Made by a program: the position numbers and the translations under genes. Shown one piece after another: positions 43,644 through 52,169 of a stretch of 64,000 nt of DNA; within the stretch, counting starts at the first letter, position 1, and every line of letters begins with the position of its first letter. This DNA is from Sphingobium sp. SYK-6. GTDB lineage: Bacteria; Pseudomonadota; Alphaproteobacteria; Sphingomonadales; Sphingomonadaceae. The notes below the pieces were generated by a model. It ran no database searches. It was not told the origin of the DNA and saw only the letters and a list, made by a program, of their open reading frames with translations. The stretch covers positions 3,380,501 through 3,444,500 of the forward strand of contig NC_015976.1 of the NCBI RefSeq assembly GCF_000283515.1. The letters run 5' to 3'.

Positions 43644-44888
43644 ATGATCGCCTTGCGCCGCCCCGCTGTCCTCCTGCCGCTGCTGCTGGGGATCGCGCTG
43701 CTGCCGGTGGCGCTCGCGGCGCAGGATGCCCGGCAACCGATCCCCGGTACCAGCCTGGACGAGGAGCGTGCGGCGCTCCTGCGGGCGAGAGCGCAGGCGG
43801 AGGAGGCCCGCAAGCGCAGCGAGGCCCTGGAAGCAAGCGCGCGCAAGGCGGCGAACGCGGCGGACCGCACGCGCGACCAGATCGCCGCGCTCGCCGCGCG
43901 CATCCAGCAGAGCGAGGCGGATCTGCGCGCGGGCGAAGCGCGGGTCGGCATCATCGCGCGGCTCCAGCGCGCGCAAGCGAAGCGCCTTGCCGAGCGCCAG
44001 ACCCCCATCGTCCGACTGACGGCGGCGCTCCAGCAGATCGCTCGCCGATCCCCTGTGCTCACGCTGGTGGAGCCGGGCACGGTGGGCGATGCGGTTCATC
44101 GCCGCATCGTCCTCGCACAAGTGATGCCGGTGGTGATGGCGCGCACGCGTGACCTGCGGGCCGAGATCGCCCGCAGCGCCGACCTGCGCGAGAGCGCCGA
44201 GGCGGCAGCCGGCGCCCTCGCCCGCACCCGGGACGGCCTCGCCGCGCAGCAGCAGACGCTTGCCAGTCTCGAGCAACGCCAGCGCGTCGCCTCGCGCCAG
44301 TTGCGGGACAGCGCCAGCCTGGAGATCGAGCGATCCCTCGCGATGGCCGAGGAAGCGCGCGACATCGGCGAGCTCATGCAGACCATCGAGGAAGCGGGCG
44401 TGATCCGCGATGCCCTGCTCGCTCTGCCCGGCCCGGTCCCGCGCCCGGACACGCCCGATGACGCGCCCCTCCCGCGCGACAGCGGCGAGCCGGCAGGCGC
44501 ATCACTGTCCGGCGACGCCGCAAGGGCTCCCATTTACCGCCTTCCCGTCGTCGGCGATGTCGTCACCGGATTCGGCGAGGTCAGCGAAAGCGGCCTGCGC
44601 GCGCGCGGCCTCACCATCCTGACGGCGCCCGGCGCCACCGTCGTCGCGCCCGCCGCCGGCCGCATCGCCTTCGCCGGCCCCTTCCGCGGTTATGGACAGA
44701 TCGTCATCATGGAGCATGGCGGCGGCTGGACGAGCCTCGTCGCCCGGATGGACCGGGTTTCGGCGCAGGTGGGGGACATTGTGCGCCAGGGCGATCCGCT
44801 CGGCGCCACCGGCCCCGGCAAGCCGCGATTGCTCGTCGAGCTGCGCCGGCAGGACCGGCCGATCGACATCGGCGCGCTGCTGCGATGA
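43644..44888 (+). CDS. envC: EnvC-like murein hydrolase activator (degenerate M23 domain)
   Basis: A 414-residue periplasmic protein: signal peptide (cleavage near A-L-A-A-Q, residue 26), a long coiled coil (residues 37-250), and a C-terminal LytM/M23-like domain (about 300-414). The zinc ligands of active M23 enzymes are missing: the positions read R-G-L-T-I-L, M-E-H-G-G-G-W-T and L-L-V-E-L-R. This fits EnvC, which activates amidases for septal cell-wall splitting and does not cut itself. The gene position before ctpA is conserved in alphaproteobacteria. Confidence 0.88.
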   Translation: MIALRRPAVLLPLLLGIALLPVALAAQDARQPIPGTSLDEERAALLRARAQAEEARKRSEALEASARKAANAADRTRDQIAALAARIQQSEADLRAGEARVGIIARLQRAQAKRLAERQTPIVRLTAALQQIARRSPVLTLVEPGTVGDAVHRRIVLAQVMPVVMARTRDLRAEIARSADLRESAEAAAGALARTRDGLAAQQQTLASLEQRQRVASRQLRDSASLEIERSLAMAEEARDIGELMQTIEEAGVIRDALLALPGPVPRPDTPDDAPLPRDSGEPAGASLSGDAARAPIYRLPVVGDVVTGFGEVSESGLRARGLTILTAPGATVVAPAAGRIAFAGPFRGYGQIVIMEHGGGWTSLVARMDRVSAQVGDIVRQGDPLGATGPGKPRLLVELRRQDRPIDIGALLR

Positions 44889-45002
44889 GACAGCCGCCGT
44901 TCAGCATCGCGTAACGCTTCGCCGCGCAGGATGAGGCAAAGCTAGGCAGACCCGGCAATCCCGCCTATATCGAGCCCGAAGCGTCTTTTCGAAAGCCACG
45001 CA

Positions 45003-46352
45003 ATGTCCAGTGCCCGCCGCACATTCCTGGTCCGCTCCGTCGCCATCCTCGGCGCCATCGCGCTCGTACCCGCCTCCACCTCGGCGGTGACGGAAAGCGA
45101 GAGCGAGACCTTCAAGCAGCTCGACCTGTTCATGGACGTCTTCCAGCGCGTCCGCTCCAGCTATGTGGAGAAGGTCGACGACGCGACGCTCATCAAGGGC
45201 GCCATCGAGGGCATGCTCTCCAGCCTCGATCCGCACAGCTCCTATCTGGACGTGCGCGACTTCGAGAATCTGAGGACGCAGACGGAAGGCAGCTATGGCG
45301 GCCTTGGCCTTTCGGTCACGCTGGAAGAAGGCGTGGTGAAGGTCATCGCCCCCACGGACGATACGCCCGCTGCCCGCGCCGGCATCAAGGCCGGGGATTA
45401 CATCACCCATATCGACGGCAAGCTGATCTACGGCGGCTCGCTGGACGAATCGGTCGACAAGATGCGCGGCGCGCCGGGCACGACCGTCAAGCTGACCATT
45501 GCCCGTGCGGGGCGCGACGAGCCCATCGAGCTGGAGCTGACCCGCGCGATCATCGACATCAAGCCGGTCAAATGGCAAGTGAAGGGCAATGTCGGCGTCA
45601 TCAAGATTGTCAGCTTCTCTGCCAACACCGGGGCGGACGTGCGCAGCGCCATCCGCAGCATCGAGAAGTCGCTGGGCCACAAGCCGACCGGCTATGTGCT
45701 CGACATGCGCTCCAATCCCGGCGGATTGCTGGACGAGGCAGTGACCGTCTCCGACGTGTTCCTGGAAAAGGGCCAGATCGTCTCGCAGCGCGGCCGGCTG
45801 CGCGAGGACACGCGTCCTTATTATGCCCGGCCGGGTGACGATACCAACGGATCGCCCATTGTCGTGCTGATCGACGCCGGCTCCGCGTCTGCCTCGGAGA
45901 TCGTCGCGGGCGCGCTGCAGGATCATGGCCGCGCCCTCGTCATGGGCGAGCGCAGCTTCGGCAAGGGCAGCGTGCAGACACTGCTGCCGCTCTCCTCGGA
46001 CACGGCGCTGCGCCTCACCACCGCGCGCTATTACACGCCAAACGGCAAGTCCGTGCAGGAAGGCGGCATCGAGCCCGACATTCTCGTGCCCCAGCTGTCC
46101 GATCCGGATTACGCCAAGCGGCCCCGCTACCGGGAAAGCGATCTGCGGCGCCATCTCATCAACGAAGCGAAGCTCGATCGCAGCGAACTGGAGACCGACA
46201 CCAACACCGATCCGCGCTTCACCGCCACGGCCGAGGAACTGGAGAAGCAGGGGATCGAGGACTTCCAGCTCCAGTACGCGCTGGAGACGATCGGGCGACT
46301 GGCGCCCTCGTCCCAGCTTGCGGCGGCGAAGAAGGTGGCCGGGCAGAAATAA
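45003..46352 (+). CDS. ctpA: S41 carboxy-terminal processing protease
   Basis: A 449-residue periplasmic serine protease. It has a signal with R-R-T-F-L near the N terminus, a PDZ domain (residues about 95-180, Y-G-G-L-G-L-S-V and I-K-A-G-D-Y-I-T), then the catalytic core with M-R-S-N-P-G-G-L-L, the serine in G-S-A-S-A-S-E (near 294) and the lysine in F-G-K-G-S-V-Q. It trims proteins at the C terminus and turns over cell-wall enzymes, consistent with its position after the amidase activator envC. The C-terminal 90 residues are acidic/helical. Confidence 0.92.
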   Translation: MSSARRTFLVRSVAILGAIALVPASTSAVTESESETFKQLDLFMDVFQRVRSSYVEKVDDATLIKGAIEGMLSSLDPHSSYLDVRDFENLRTQTEGSYGGLGLSVTLEEGVVKVIAPTDDTPAARAGIKAGDYITHIDGKLIYGGSLDESVDKMRGAPGTTVKLTIARAGRDEPIELELTRAIIDIKPVKWQVKGNVGVIKIVSFSANTGADVRSAIRSIEKSLGHKPTGYVLDMRSNPGGLLDEAVTVSDVFLEKGQIVSQRGRLREDTRPYYARPGDDTNGSPIVVLIDAGSASASEIVAGALQDHGRALVMGERSFGKGSVQTLLPLSSDTALRLTTARYYTPNGKSVQEGGIEPDILVPQLSDPDYAKRPRYRESDLRRHLINEAKLDRSELETDTNTDPRFTATAEELEKQGIEDFQLQYALETIGRLAPSSQLAAAKKVAGQK

Positions 46353-46353
46353 G

Positions 46354-46845
46354 ATGCGGCGCGAGGCATTCCTGTCCTTCGCCCGCTTCGTGGCGATCAT
46401 GCTGCCGTTCGGCCTGCTCGTCGGCGCCCTGGTCTCCCAATATGTCGGGGGCCTTTTCCCCTGCGAGATGTGCATGTGGCAGCGCTGGCCGCATCTGCTC
46501 GCGATCGCGGCGGCGATGGCGGCGATCGGCCTGCGCCGCAATCCGTTCGGGAGCGGCGTCTTCACGCTGCTCGCCGCGCTCTTCATTGCCACGAGCGGGC
46601 TGATCGGCGTCTATCATGCCGGGGTCGAATATGGGCTTTGGGAAGGCGTCACCACCTGCTCCACCATGGCCCGGCCCACGCCCGGCCAGTCGATGCTGGA
46701 CAGCATCATGGAAGCGCGGCTCGTGCGCTGCGACGTGGCGCCCTGGTCGCTGTTCGGCATTTCCCTTGCCGGTTACAATGCCCTCTTCTCCCTGGGCGGC
46801 GCGCTGCTGATCTTCGCCCTGCTGCGCAAATGGAGCCGCTCATGA
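46354..46845 (+). CDS. dsbB: DsbB-like disulfide bond formation protein
   Basis: A 163-residue inner-membrane protein with four helices. The first periplasmic loop has C-E-M-C (Cys37 and Cys40) followed by W-Q-R-W-P-H, as in DsbB. The second loop carries another cysteine pair (T-T-C-S-T-M and V-R-C-D-V). It would reoxidise DsbA and pass electrons to ubiquinone. It starts right after the ctpA stop, and its own stop overlaps coq7 (ATGA), joining it with the quinone-hydroxylase gene. Confidence 0.87.
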   Translation: MRREAFLSFARFVAIMLPFGLLVGALVSQYVGGLFPCEMCMWQRWPHLLAIAAAMAAIGLRRNPFGSGVFTLLAALFIATSGLIGVYHAGVEYGLWEGVTTCSTMARPTPGQSMLDSIMEARLVRCDVAPWSLFGISLAGYNALFSLGGALLIFALLRKWSRS

Positions 46846-47393
46846 CCTCGCCCGCGCCCACTCCGCCCCGCCCCGGCACCGGGCGCGCCGACCGCGCGGC
46901 GATGTTGCGTGTCGATCAGGCCGGAGAGTTCGGCGCCGTGCGCATCTATGCCGGGCAACTCGCCGTGCTGGGGGACCGGCATCCGATGAGCCGGCAGATC
47001 GCGCATATGGCGGCGCAGGAAGAGCGGCACCGCGCCCATTTCGACCGGATGATCGTGGAACGCGGCGTGCGGCCGACCATCCTGCAACCCTTCTGGCATG
47101 TGGCGGGTTTTGCTCTGGGCGCGGCCACTGCCCTCATCGGTCCGGAAGCGGCGATGGCCTGCACCGCGGCGATCGAGACCGAGATCGACGACCATTATGG
47201 CCGGCAGCTCGACGAGATCGGCGCGGATGATCCCGCGCTTTCCGGCGCGATTGCCGAATTTCAGGCCGAGGAAGTGGAGCATCGCGATACGGCGATTGCG
47301 CATGGCGCGGAAGCGGCACCCGCTTATCCGCTGCTGTCCGGGATGATCCGCCTCGGTTGCCGGGCTGCCATTGCCCTGTCACAGCGTTTCTGA
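46842..47393 (+). CDS. coq7: COQ7-type demethoxyubiquinone hydroxylase
   Basis: A 183-residue diiron protein. The paired iron motifs are D-Q-A-G-E-F-G-A, A-A-Q-E-E-R-H-R-A-H, E-T-E-I-D-D-H-Y and E-E-V-E-H-R-D. It adds the last hydroxyl to the ubiquinone ring under aerobic conditions. The start codon overlaps dsbB's stop. The last 16 bases, including the stop, are duplicated immediately downstream (47394-47409). Confidence 0.9.
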   Translation: MTSPAPTPPRPGTGRADRAAMLRVDQAGEFGAVRIYAGQLAVLGDRHPMSRQIAHMAAQEERHRAHFDRMIVERGVRPTILQPFWHVAGFALGAATALIGPEAAMACTAAIETEIDDHYGRQLDEIGADDPALSGAIAEFQAEEVEHRDTAIAHGAEAAPAYPLLSGMIRLGCRAAIALSQRF

Positions 47394-47409
47394 GTCACAG
47401 CGTTTCTGA
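47378..47409 (+). repeat. Perfect 16-bp tandem duplication at the coq7 stop
   Basis: GTCACAGCGTTTCTGA occurs twice back to back (47378-47393 and 47394-47409). The first copy ends with the coq7 stop codon; the second is non-coding and lies before the ribosome-binding region of the next gene. Confidence 0.9.
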
Positions 47410-47425
47410 AGAAGGAAGTTCTCCC

Positions 47426-48016
47426 ATGCGCGCCCCGCTCCTCCTCCTTGCCCTTGGCACCACCCTCATGGGCCTCCCCATGGGCAGCGCGGCCATGGCG
47501 CAGGACGTGCCCGCCATCGGCCCGCAGGATACGGAGAAGGTGAAGCAGGTGTTCGTCTATGGCGACGATCCCTGCCCGGCGAGCAGTGGCGATGAGATCG
47601 TGGTCTGCGCCCGCATGCCGGACAATGAGCGCTATCGCATTCCCAAGGATCTGCGCACCGATCCGCTGGACCCCAAGGTGCAGAGCTGGGCGAACCGTGC
47701 GCGCTCCATCGAATATGTTGGCCGGGAAGGCATCGACAGCTGCTCGCCCACTGGCGGCGGCGGCTTCACCGGCTGTTTCCAGCAGATCGCCCGCGCCGCG
47801 CGCGAAGAGCGCCAGACCATGCTCGGCAGCGCGACCTGGGCCGACGCGGTGGAAAAGGCCCGCTCCGAACGTCTCGGCAATCTCGATGCCGAATCGGAAG
47901 AGATCGAGCGGCAGGCGCGCGAGGAAGAGGCCGAGGCTGCCCGCCTGAAGGCCGCGCAGGAAGCGCAGCAGAAGAAACAGCAGGAGCAGGGCCCGCGCGA
48001 ACCGCAGCCGCAGTGA
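47426..48016 (+). CDS. Exported hypothetical protein
   Basis: A 196-residue protein with a signal peptide ending A-M-A-Q-D (residue 26). The mature part starts with Q-V-F-V-Y-G-D-D-P-C-P, then E-I-V-V-C-A-R-M-P-D-N-E-R-Y-R-I-P, a pattern I associate with sphingomonad exported proteins of unknown role. Four cysteines could form disulfides. The last 50 residues are a charged helix rich in Glu, Ala and Gln. GAAGGAAG lies upstream of the ATG. I cannot assign a function. Confidence 0.7.
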   Translation: MRAPLLLLALGTTLMGLPMGSAAMAQDVPAIGPQDTEKVKQVFVYGDDPCPASSGDEIVVCARMPDNERYRIPKDLRTDPLDPKVQSWANRARSIEYVGREGIDSCSPTGGGGFTGCFQQIARAAREERQTMLGSATWADAVEKARSERLGNLDAESEEIERQAREEEAEAARLKAAQEAQQKKQQEQGPREPQPQ

Positions 48017-48023
48017 CGCGGCC

Positions 48024-48524
48024 TCAAAGGAAATAGCGCAGCTTCACCGTCGTGTGCGTCACGCCCGCGCCGATATGGATGACGGTCGCCTCGAACTTGG
48101 GCGGGCCGAACATGATGCGCGGGTTGCGTGAAAAGCCGATGCCCTCGCGCGGGATGCCGAGCGTCGTGTCGAGCCGGGCATTGCCATTCTCGTCATGCAG
48201 GATGAGCAGCGCATAGTCGCCCGGCGGCACTTGCGCGAAGGACAGCGTCGCAGCGGGGCTCGCGGCAATGCTGGCCTTCATCGCGGCCGGATCGTCCTCG
48301 CATTTCGGGAAATGAGCCGGATCACGAGTAAGGCAGGCGCGGATCAGGCCGCGCGCGGACCGCAGCCCCTCGAAGCGCACGGTCAGCGCCCCGCTCGCGC
48401 TCCCCGGAGACGCCGCCGGCTCGGCGCGCACGGCATCGCCGCCACCCGTCAGCGCCGCCAGTCCCGCAAGCCCCGCCAGCACCCCGAGGCACCCGCGTCG
48501 CACGACAGTCGCCGGCGCCCTCAT
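48024..48524 (-). CDS. DUF2141-family exported protein
   Basis: A 166-residue protein with an N-terminal hydrophobic signal (V-L-A-G-L-A-G-L-A-A-L) and a single beta-sandwich domain: L-T-V-R-F-E-G-L-R-S-A-R-G-L-I, P-P-G-D-Y-A-L-L-I-L-H-D-E-N-G-N-A-R-L-D and G-I-P-R-E-G-I-G-F-S-R-N-P. This matches the DUF2141 family, often found near carotenoid or fatty-acid hydroxylase genes. The ATG overlaps the sterol-desaturase-like gene's stop. Confidence 0.8.
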   Translation of the reverse strand: MRAPATVVRRGCLGVLAGLAGLAALTGGGDAVRAEPAASPGSASGALTVRFEGLRSARGLIRACLTRDPAHFPKCEDDPAAMKASIAASPAATLSFAQVPPGDYALLILHDENGNARLDTTLGIPREGIGFSRNPRIMFGPPKFEATVIHIGAGVTHTTVKLRYFL

Positions 48525-49270
48525 CCTTTCCGCGCGGCGGGCGGCGCCGCAAAGTCGCCGGAAAGCCCCCGGTCCGTGCCGCAGAGCCGGTCCCACACGC
48601 GAAAATAGAGTCCATAGTTGCACTGATATTGCTCATGATGGCGCTGGTGATGCGAGGCGGTGATGAGCCATTCGCCCAGCCGCCCCCGCACCAGCCAGCG
48701 TGGAAACATTTCCCAGCCCATGTGATTGGTGACGCCCATCACCGTCATGATCGTGAGCACGAGGCCCAGCGCGGCGACATGGATGGGGATGAGGAACACC
48801 AGGACGGGGATCACGACTGCGCCGGTCAGCGCTTCCCATGGATGGAAGCTCATCGCGGCCCAGGCCGTGGGCGGGCGGCTGGCATGGTGGACGGCATGCG
48901 CCACGCGGAACAAGGCCGGGCGATGCATCAGCCTGTGGGTCCAGTAAAACCAGCTGTCATGCGCGGCGAGATAGAGCAGCACGGAGAGTGGCAGATACCA
49001 GAGCGGCCAGGCATGGAGATCGGTATAGATCAGCGTCCAGCCCCGGTTCTGCCAGCCCCAGGCGACCAGCCCCGCCGGCAGGCCGAACACCAGCGCCGAA
49101 AGCAGCGACCAGCGCACTTCCCGCCCGATCTGCCCGCCCTGCCCCTGGTAAAGTCCCGGCCGCACCAGCCGCGTCGCCAGCGCGAAGCCGCCGCTGGAAA
49201 GCAGATAGCGCACCGCAATGATGCCCGTCATGGCCAGCATCGAGGCGAGGATGATCGGCACGGCCTGCAT
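48521..49270 (-). CDS. Sterol desaturase/fatty acid hydroxylase family protein
   Basis: A 249-residue membrane protein with the eight-histidine diiron pattern: H-D-S-W-F-Y-W-T-H-R-L-M-H, H-A-V-H-H-A-S and H-H-Q-R-H-H-E, between four or five helices. Family members hydroxylate or desaturate lipids, sterols, hopanoids or carotenoids. It is longer than CrtZ and does not have its spacing. Because crtY-I-B lies 1.7 kb away, action on a carotenoid is possible but not shown. It is coupled to the DUF2141 gene (ATGA). Confidence 0.82.
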   Translation of the reverse strand: MQAVPIILASMLAMTGIIAVRYLLSSGGFALATRLVRPGLYQGQGGQIGREVRWSLLSALVFGLPAGLVAWGWQNRGWTLIYTDLHAWPLWYLPLSVLLYLAAHDSWFYWTHRLMHRPALFRVAHAVHHASRPPTAWAAMSFHPWEALTGAVVIPVLVFLIPIHVAALGLVLTIMTVMGVTNHMGWEMFPRWLVRGRLGEWLITASHHQRHHEQYQCNYGLYFRVWDRLCGTDRGLSGDFAAPPAARKG

Positions 49271-49362
49271 GGGCGCGCCTTATAGGCAGCGAGGACGCTA
49301 GGGAAGCTCTTGCGCACCTAACCGTCGCATCCCGGGCACATCGGCTTCACCGTTTGACCTAA

Positions 49363-49377
49363 AGTATATGATATACT
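49363..49377. promoter_or_regulatory. Palindrome overlapping an extended -10 element before the amidohydrolase
   Basis: AGTATAT and ATATACT form a perfect 7-1-7 palindrome. It overlaps TG-A-TATACT, an extended -10 promoter element, and lies 48 bases before the ATG at 49425. Binding here would block transcription, so a repressor site is likely; the regulator is not in the window. Confidence 0.5.
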
Positions 49378-49424
49378 AGCCTCTCGCGATCCGCGCGTCT
49401 TGCGGGCATCGGAAGGGGGACTGC

Positions 49425-50915
49425 ATGCACAGCGGAAGACAAGGCGGCACCTTGCGGCGCGTGGCGCGACTGGCGATGGCGGCGCTGGGGTTGTTCTTTT
49501 CCGGCATGGCGCTCGCGGGCCCGCCGGTTCTCATCAGCGGCGTGACAGTCATCGACGGCACCGGCGTCGCGCCCCGGCCGGATCAGGACGTGCTGATCGA
49601 CAAGGGCCGGATCGCCGCGATCGGGCAAGGGCTGAGCGCGCCGCGCGGTGCCACGCGCGTGGACGGACGCGGCCGGTATCTGCTGCCCGGCTTCATTGAC
49701 AGCAATGTCCACGCGACTGTCTATGGCAATCCCGCGCGCCGGGACACCTCCTCGCGCTATGCGGACCGCAATGAGGACCTCGCCCTCGAGTTCGCGCAGC
49801 GCCAGCTCAAGGCCGGCGTGACGACCATCCGGGACAGCTATGGCGTGCTGCCGCCCCTGCTCGCCGTGCGGGACCGGATCGCCCGGGGCGAGGCGACGGG
49901 CGCGCGCATGCTCGTGGCGGGCAACATCCTCGGCTGGGGCGGCCCCTTCTCGCTGACGTACTCGCTCACCGGCGATCGCGACCTCACCATGTTCCAGGAG
50001 CAATGGAACGACATCCTCGCGCAGGGCATGGGCGAGGAACTGATGGACATGACGCCGGAGGAACTGCGCGTCGCCGTCAGTGCCTATCTCGACCGGGGAG
50101 TCGATTTCCTCAAATATGGCGGCACCAGCCATTTCACTTTCCCCTCGCTCATCGGCTTCTCGCCGCGCCAGCAGCGCGTGATCGTGGAGGAAGCGCACAA
50201 GCGCGGCCGCATCGCGGAAACGCATGCGACCAGTCCGGAAGGCCTCTACATCGCGGTGGAAGCGGGCATTGACCTCATCCAGCATCCCGAGATCCTCAGC
50301 CGCGATTATCCCCAGGAGCTGATCGACCTCATCCTGAGCAAGGGCACGCTGTGCGCGATCCGCGCCAACATGGTGACCGGGGCGGTGCGCCAGCGCCAGA
50401 TCGAGAAGCGCGCCGCCGCGCTGGCCTCGATTGCCAAGATGCCGCCTGCCCGCACCAGCACGGAAGTGCGCCGGCGCGCGGTCCTGCGTGGCGAGGATGA
50501 CGAGATCCAGCGCCGCAATGCGGAGCGGCTCATCAAGGCAGGGTGCCCGGTGACCATCGCCACGGACAATTATCTGGGCGACGCCCCCGAGTTCCGCCGC
50601 AGCCCCAAGACGCCGGATCAGGAACCGGGCGAAGGCAGCCTCCTCGCCATCGAGGGGCTGGTGGAGCTGGGCATGAGCCCGATGGACGCCATCGTTGCGG
50701 CGACGCGCAACGGTGCCCGCGCGACCGGCCGGCTGAACGAACTGGGGACGATCGAGACCGGCAAGATCGCCGATCTCCTGCTGCTCGGCGCGGACCCGAC
50801 CGCCGACATCCGCAATATCCGGCGGCTGGAGCGCCTGTTCTTCGCTGGCGAGGAAGTCGATCTCGCGGCCCTGCCCCACACGCGGCTGTTCATGGAGGCG
50901 CCCGCGCAGAAGTGA
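49425..50915 (+). CDS. Exported amidohydrolase (imidazolonepropionase-like) with altered H-x-H motif
   Basis: A 496-residue amidohydrolase with signal peptide (cleavage near M-A-L-A-G, residue 31). The TIM-barrel metal site is largely kept: a Lys in F-L-K-Y-G-G, His in E-T-H-A-T-S, His in I-Q-H-P-E and Asp in I-A-T-D-N-Y-L-G. The first motif reads G-F-I-D-S-N-V-H, so the first His of H-x-H is Asn94. Sphingomonad relatives act on dipeptides or cyclic amides; the substrate here is unknown. A single-metal site is possible. A palindrome covers its promoter. Confidence 0.8.
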   Translation: MHSGRQGGTLRRVARLAMAALGLFFSGMALAGPPVLISGVTVIDGTGVAPRPDQDVLIDKGRIAAIGQGLSAPRGATRVDGRGRYLLPGFIDSNVHATVYGNPARRDTSSRYADRNEDLALEFAQRQLKAGVTTIRDSYGVLPPLLAVRDRIARGEATGARMLVAGNILGWGGPFSLTYSLTGDRDLTMFQEQWNDILAQGMGEELMDMTPEELRVAVSAYLDRGVDFLKYGGTSHFTFPSLIGFSPRQQRVIVEEAHKRGRIAETHATSPEGLYIAVEAGIDLIQHPEILSRDYPQELIDLILSKGTLCAIRANMVTGAVRQRQIEKRAAALASIAKMPPARTSTEVRRRAVLRGEDDEIQRRNAERLIKAGCPVTIATDNYLGDAPEFRRSPKTPDQEPGEGSLLAIEGLVELGMSPMDAIVAATRNGARATGRLNELGTIETGKIADLLLLGADPTADIRNIRRLERLFFAGEEVDLAALPHTRLFMEAPAQK

Positions 50916-50923
50916 GAGACGGG

Positions 50924-50950
50924 AATGGCCCGGCGCGAGCAGGGCCGTTT
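50924..50950 (+). terminator. Intrinsic terminator after the amidohydrolase
   Basis: AATGGCCC (50924-50931) pairs with GGGCCGTT (50942-50949), including one T-G pair, followed by a short T-run. It separates this gene from the carotenoid operon. Confidence 0.5.
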
Positions 50951-51005
50951 CGATCCCCACCACTTCCCTGTTCTGATTTGCCGCGCGATGTTCTAGGGCT
51001 CGCGC

Positions 51006-52169
51006 ATGAAGTCCGCGCAACCCGTCGATCTCGCCATTGTCGGCGCCGGCCTTGCCGGGGGACTGATCGCGCTGGCCCTGCGGGCAAGGCGGCCGGACCT
51101 GCGCACGGTGCTGATCGAGGAAGCGCGCTATTCCGGCGGCAATCAGCTCTGGTCCTGCTTCGCGCATGATGTCCCGGCGGAGAGCCGCTGGCTGATCGAG
51201 CCGCTGATCGTGCATGGCTGGGGCGGGCATGAAGTGCGCTTTCCCGGCCAGCAGCGCCGCATCGACAGCGGCTATGCGACCCTCACCAGCGAGCGTCTCG
51301 GCATCCGCCTCCACCGCGCCATGCCGGAGGGAGACCTGCTGTTCGACCAGGCCGCGACGGCCCTTGCGCCGCATGTGGTCACGCTCGCCGACGGGCGCAC
51401 GATCGAGGCGCGCGGCGTGATCGACGCGCGCGGCCCGGGGGACATGAGCGCGCTGGCGCTGGGCTATCAGAAGTTCGTGGGCGCAAGCTGGGTCTGCGAC
51501 CGGCCCCATGGTCTGTCCGAGCCGATCATCATGGATGCCACCGTTCCCCAGCATGATGGCTACCGCTTCATCTACACGCTCCCCCTCTCGCCGACCGAGC
51601 TCTTCATCGAGGATACTTATTATGCCGATGACCCGGGCCTCGACGAGCCGGTGCTGTCCGCGCGGATCAGCGAATATGCCCGGGCGCAGGGCTGGGATGG
51701 GGAAGCACGTGGCCATAGCGAGACCGGCGTGCTGCCGGTCTGCATGGGCGGCGACTTCGAGCGTTACTGGGACGCGCAGGCGCCGGGCGTCGCGAAGGCG
51801 GGGCTGCGCGGCGGCTTCTTCCATGCGCTCACCGGCTATTCCCTGCCCGATGCGGTGCGAACGGCGCTCGCCATCGCCGCGATGGACGATCTCTCGGGGC
51901 CGGCGCTGCATGCGGCGCTGCGGGCCCGGGCGCGGGCGCACTGGCGCGGCCAGGGCTTCTACCGCATGCTCTCCACCCTGCTGTTCCGCGCCGCCGGCCC
52001 GGACGAGCGCTGGCGCGTGCTGGCCCGCTTCTATCGTCTTGACCCTGCCCTCATCGGCCGCTTTTATGCCGGCCAATCCACTTTCACAGACAAGATGCGC
52101 ATCATGATCGGCAAGCCACCTGTGCCTGTGAGCCGCGCCATCCAGGCGCTCGGAGCCGCCAAGCCATGA
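51006..52169 (+). CDS. crtY: Lycopene beta-cyclase
   Basis: A 387-residue FAD-dependent cyclase that turns lycopene into beta-carotene. The nucleotide-binding start D-L-A-I-V-G-A-G-L-A-G-G-L-I-A is followed by R-G-V-I-D-A-R-G, Y-R-F-I-Y-T-L-P-L-S, E-D-T-Y-Y and the C-terminal F-Y-R-M-L-S-T-L-L-F-R-A. It is the first gene of crtY-crtI-LOG-crtB, overlapping crtI by four bases (ATGA). Confidence 0.93.
   Translation: MKSAQPVDLAIVGAGLAGGLIALALRARRPDLRTVLIEEARYSGGNQLWSCFAHDVPAESRWLIEPLIVHGWGGHEVRFPGQQRRIDSGYATLTSERLGIRLHRAMPEGDLLFDQAATALAPHVVTLADGRTIEARGVIDARGPGDMSALALGYQKFVGASWVCDRPHGLSEPIIMDATVPQHDGYRFIYTLPLSPTELFIEDTYYADDPGLDEPVLSARISEYARAQGWDGEARGHSETGVLPVCMGGDFERYWDAQAPGVAKAGLRGGFFHALTGYSLPDAVRTALAIAAMDDLSGPALHAALRARARAHWRGQGFYRMLSTLLFRAAGPDERWRVLARFYRLDPALIGRFYAGQSTFTDKMRIMIGKPPVPVSRAIQALGAAKP

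Noticed and set aside
49359-52076. 905-residue open frame antisense to the amidohydrolase and crtY
   Set aside because: It spans two convincing sense genes and the gap between them, and shows no recognisable domain or ribosome-binding site.
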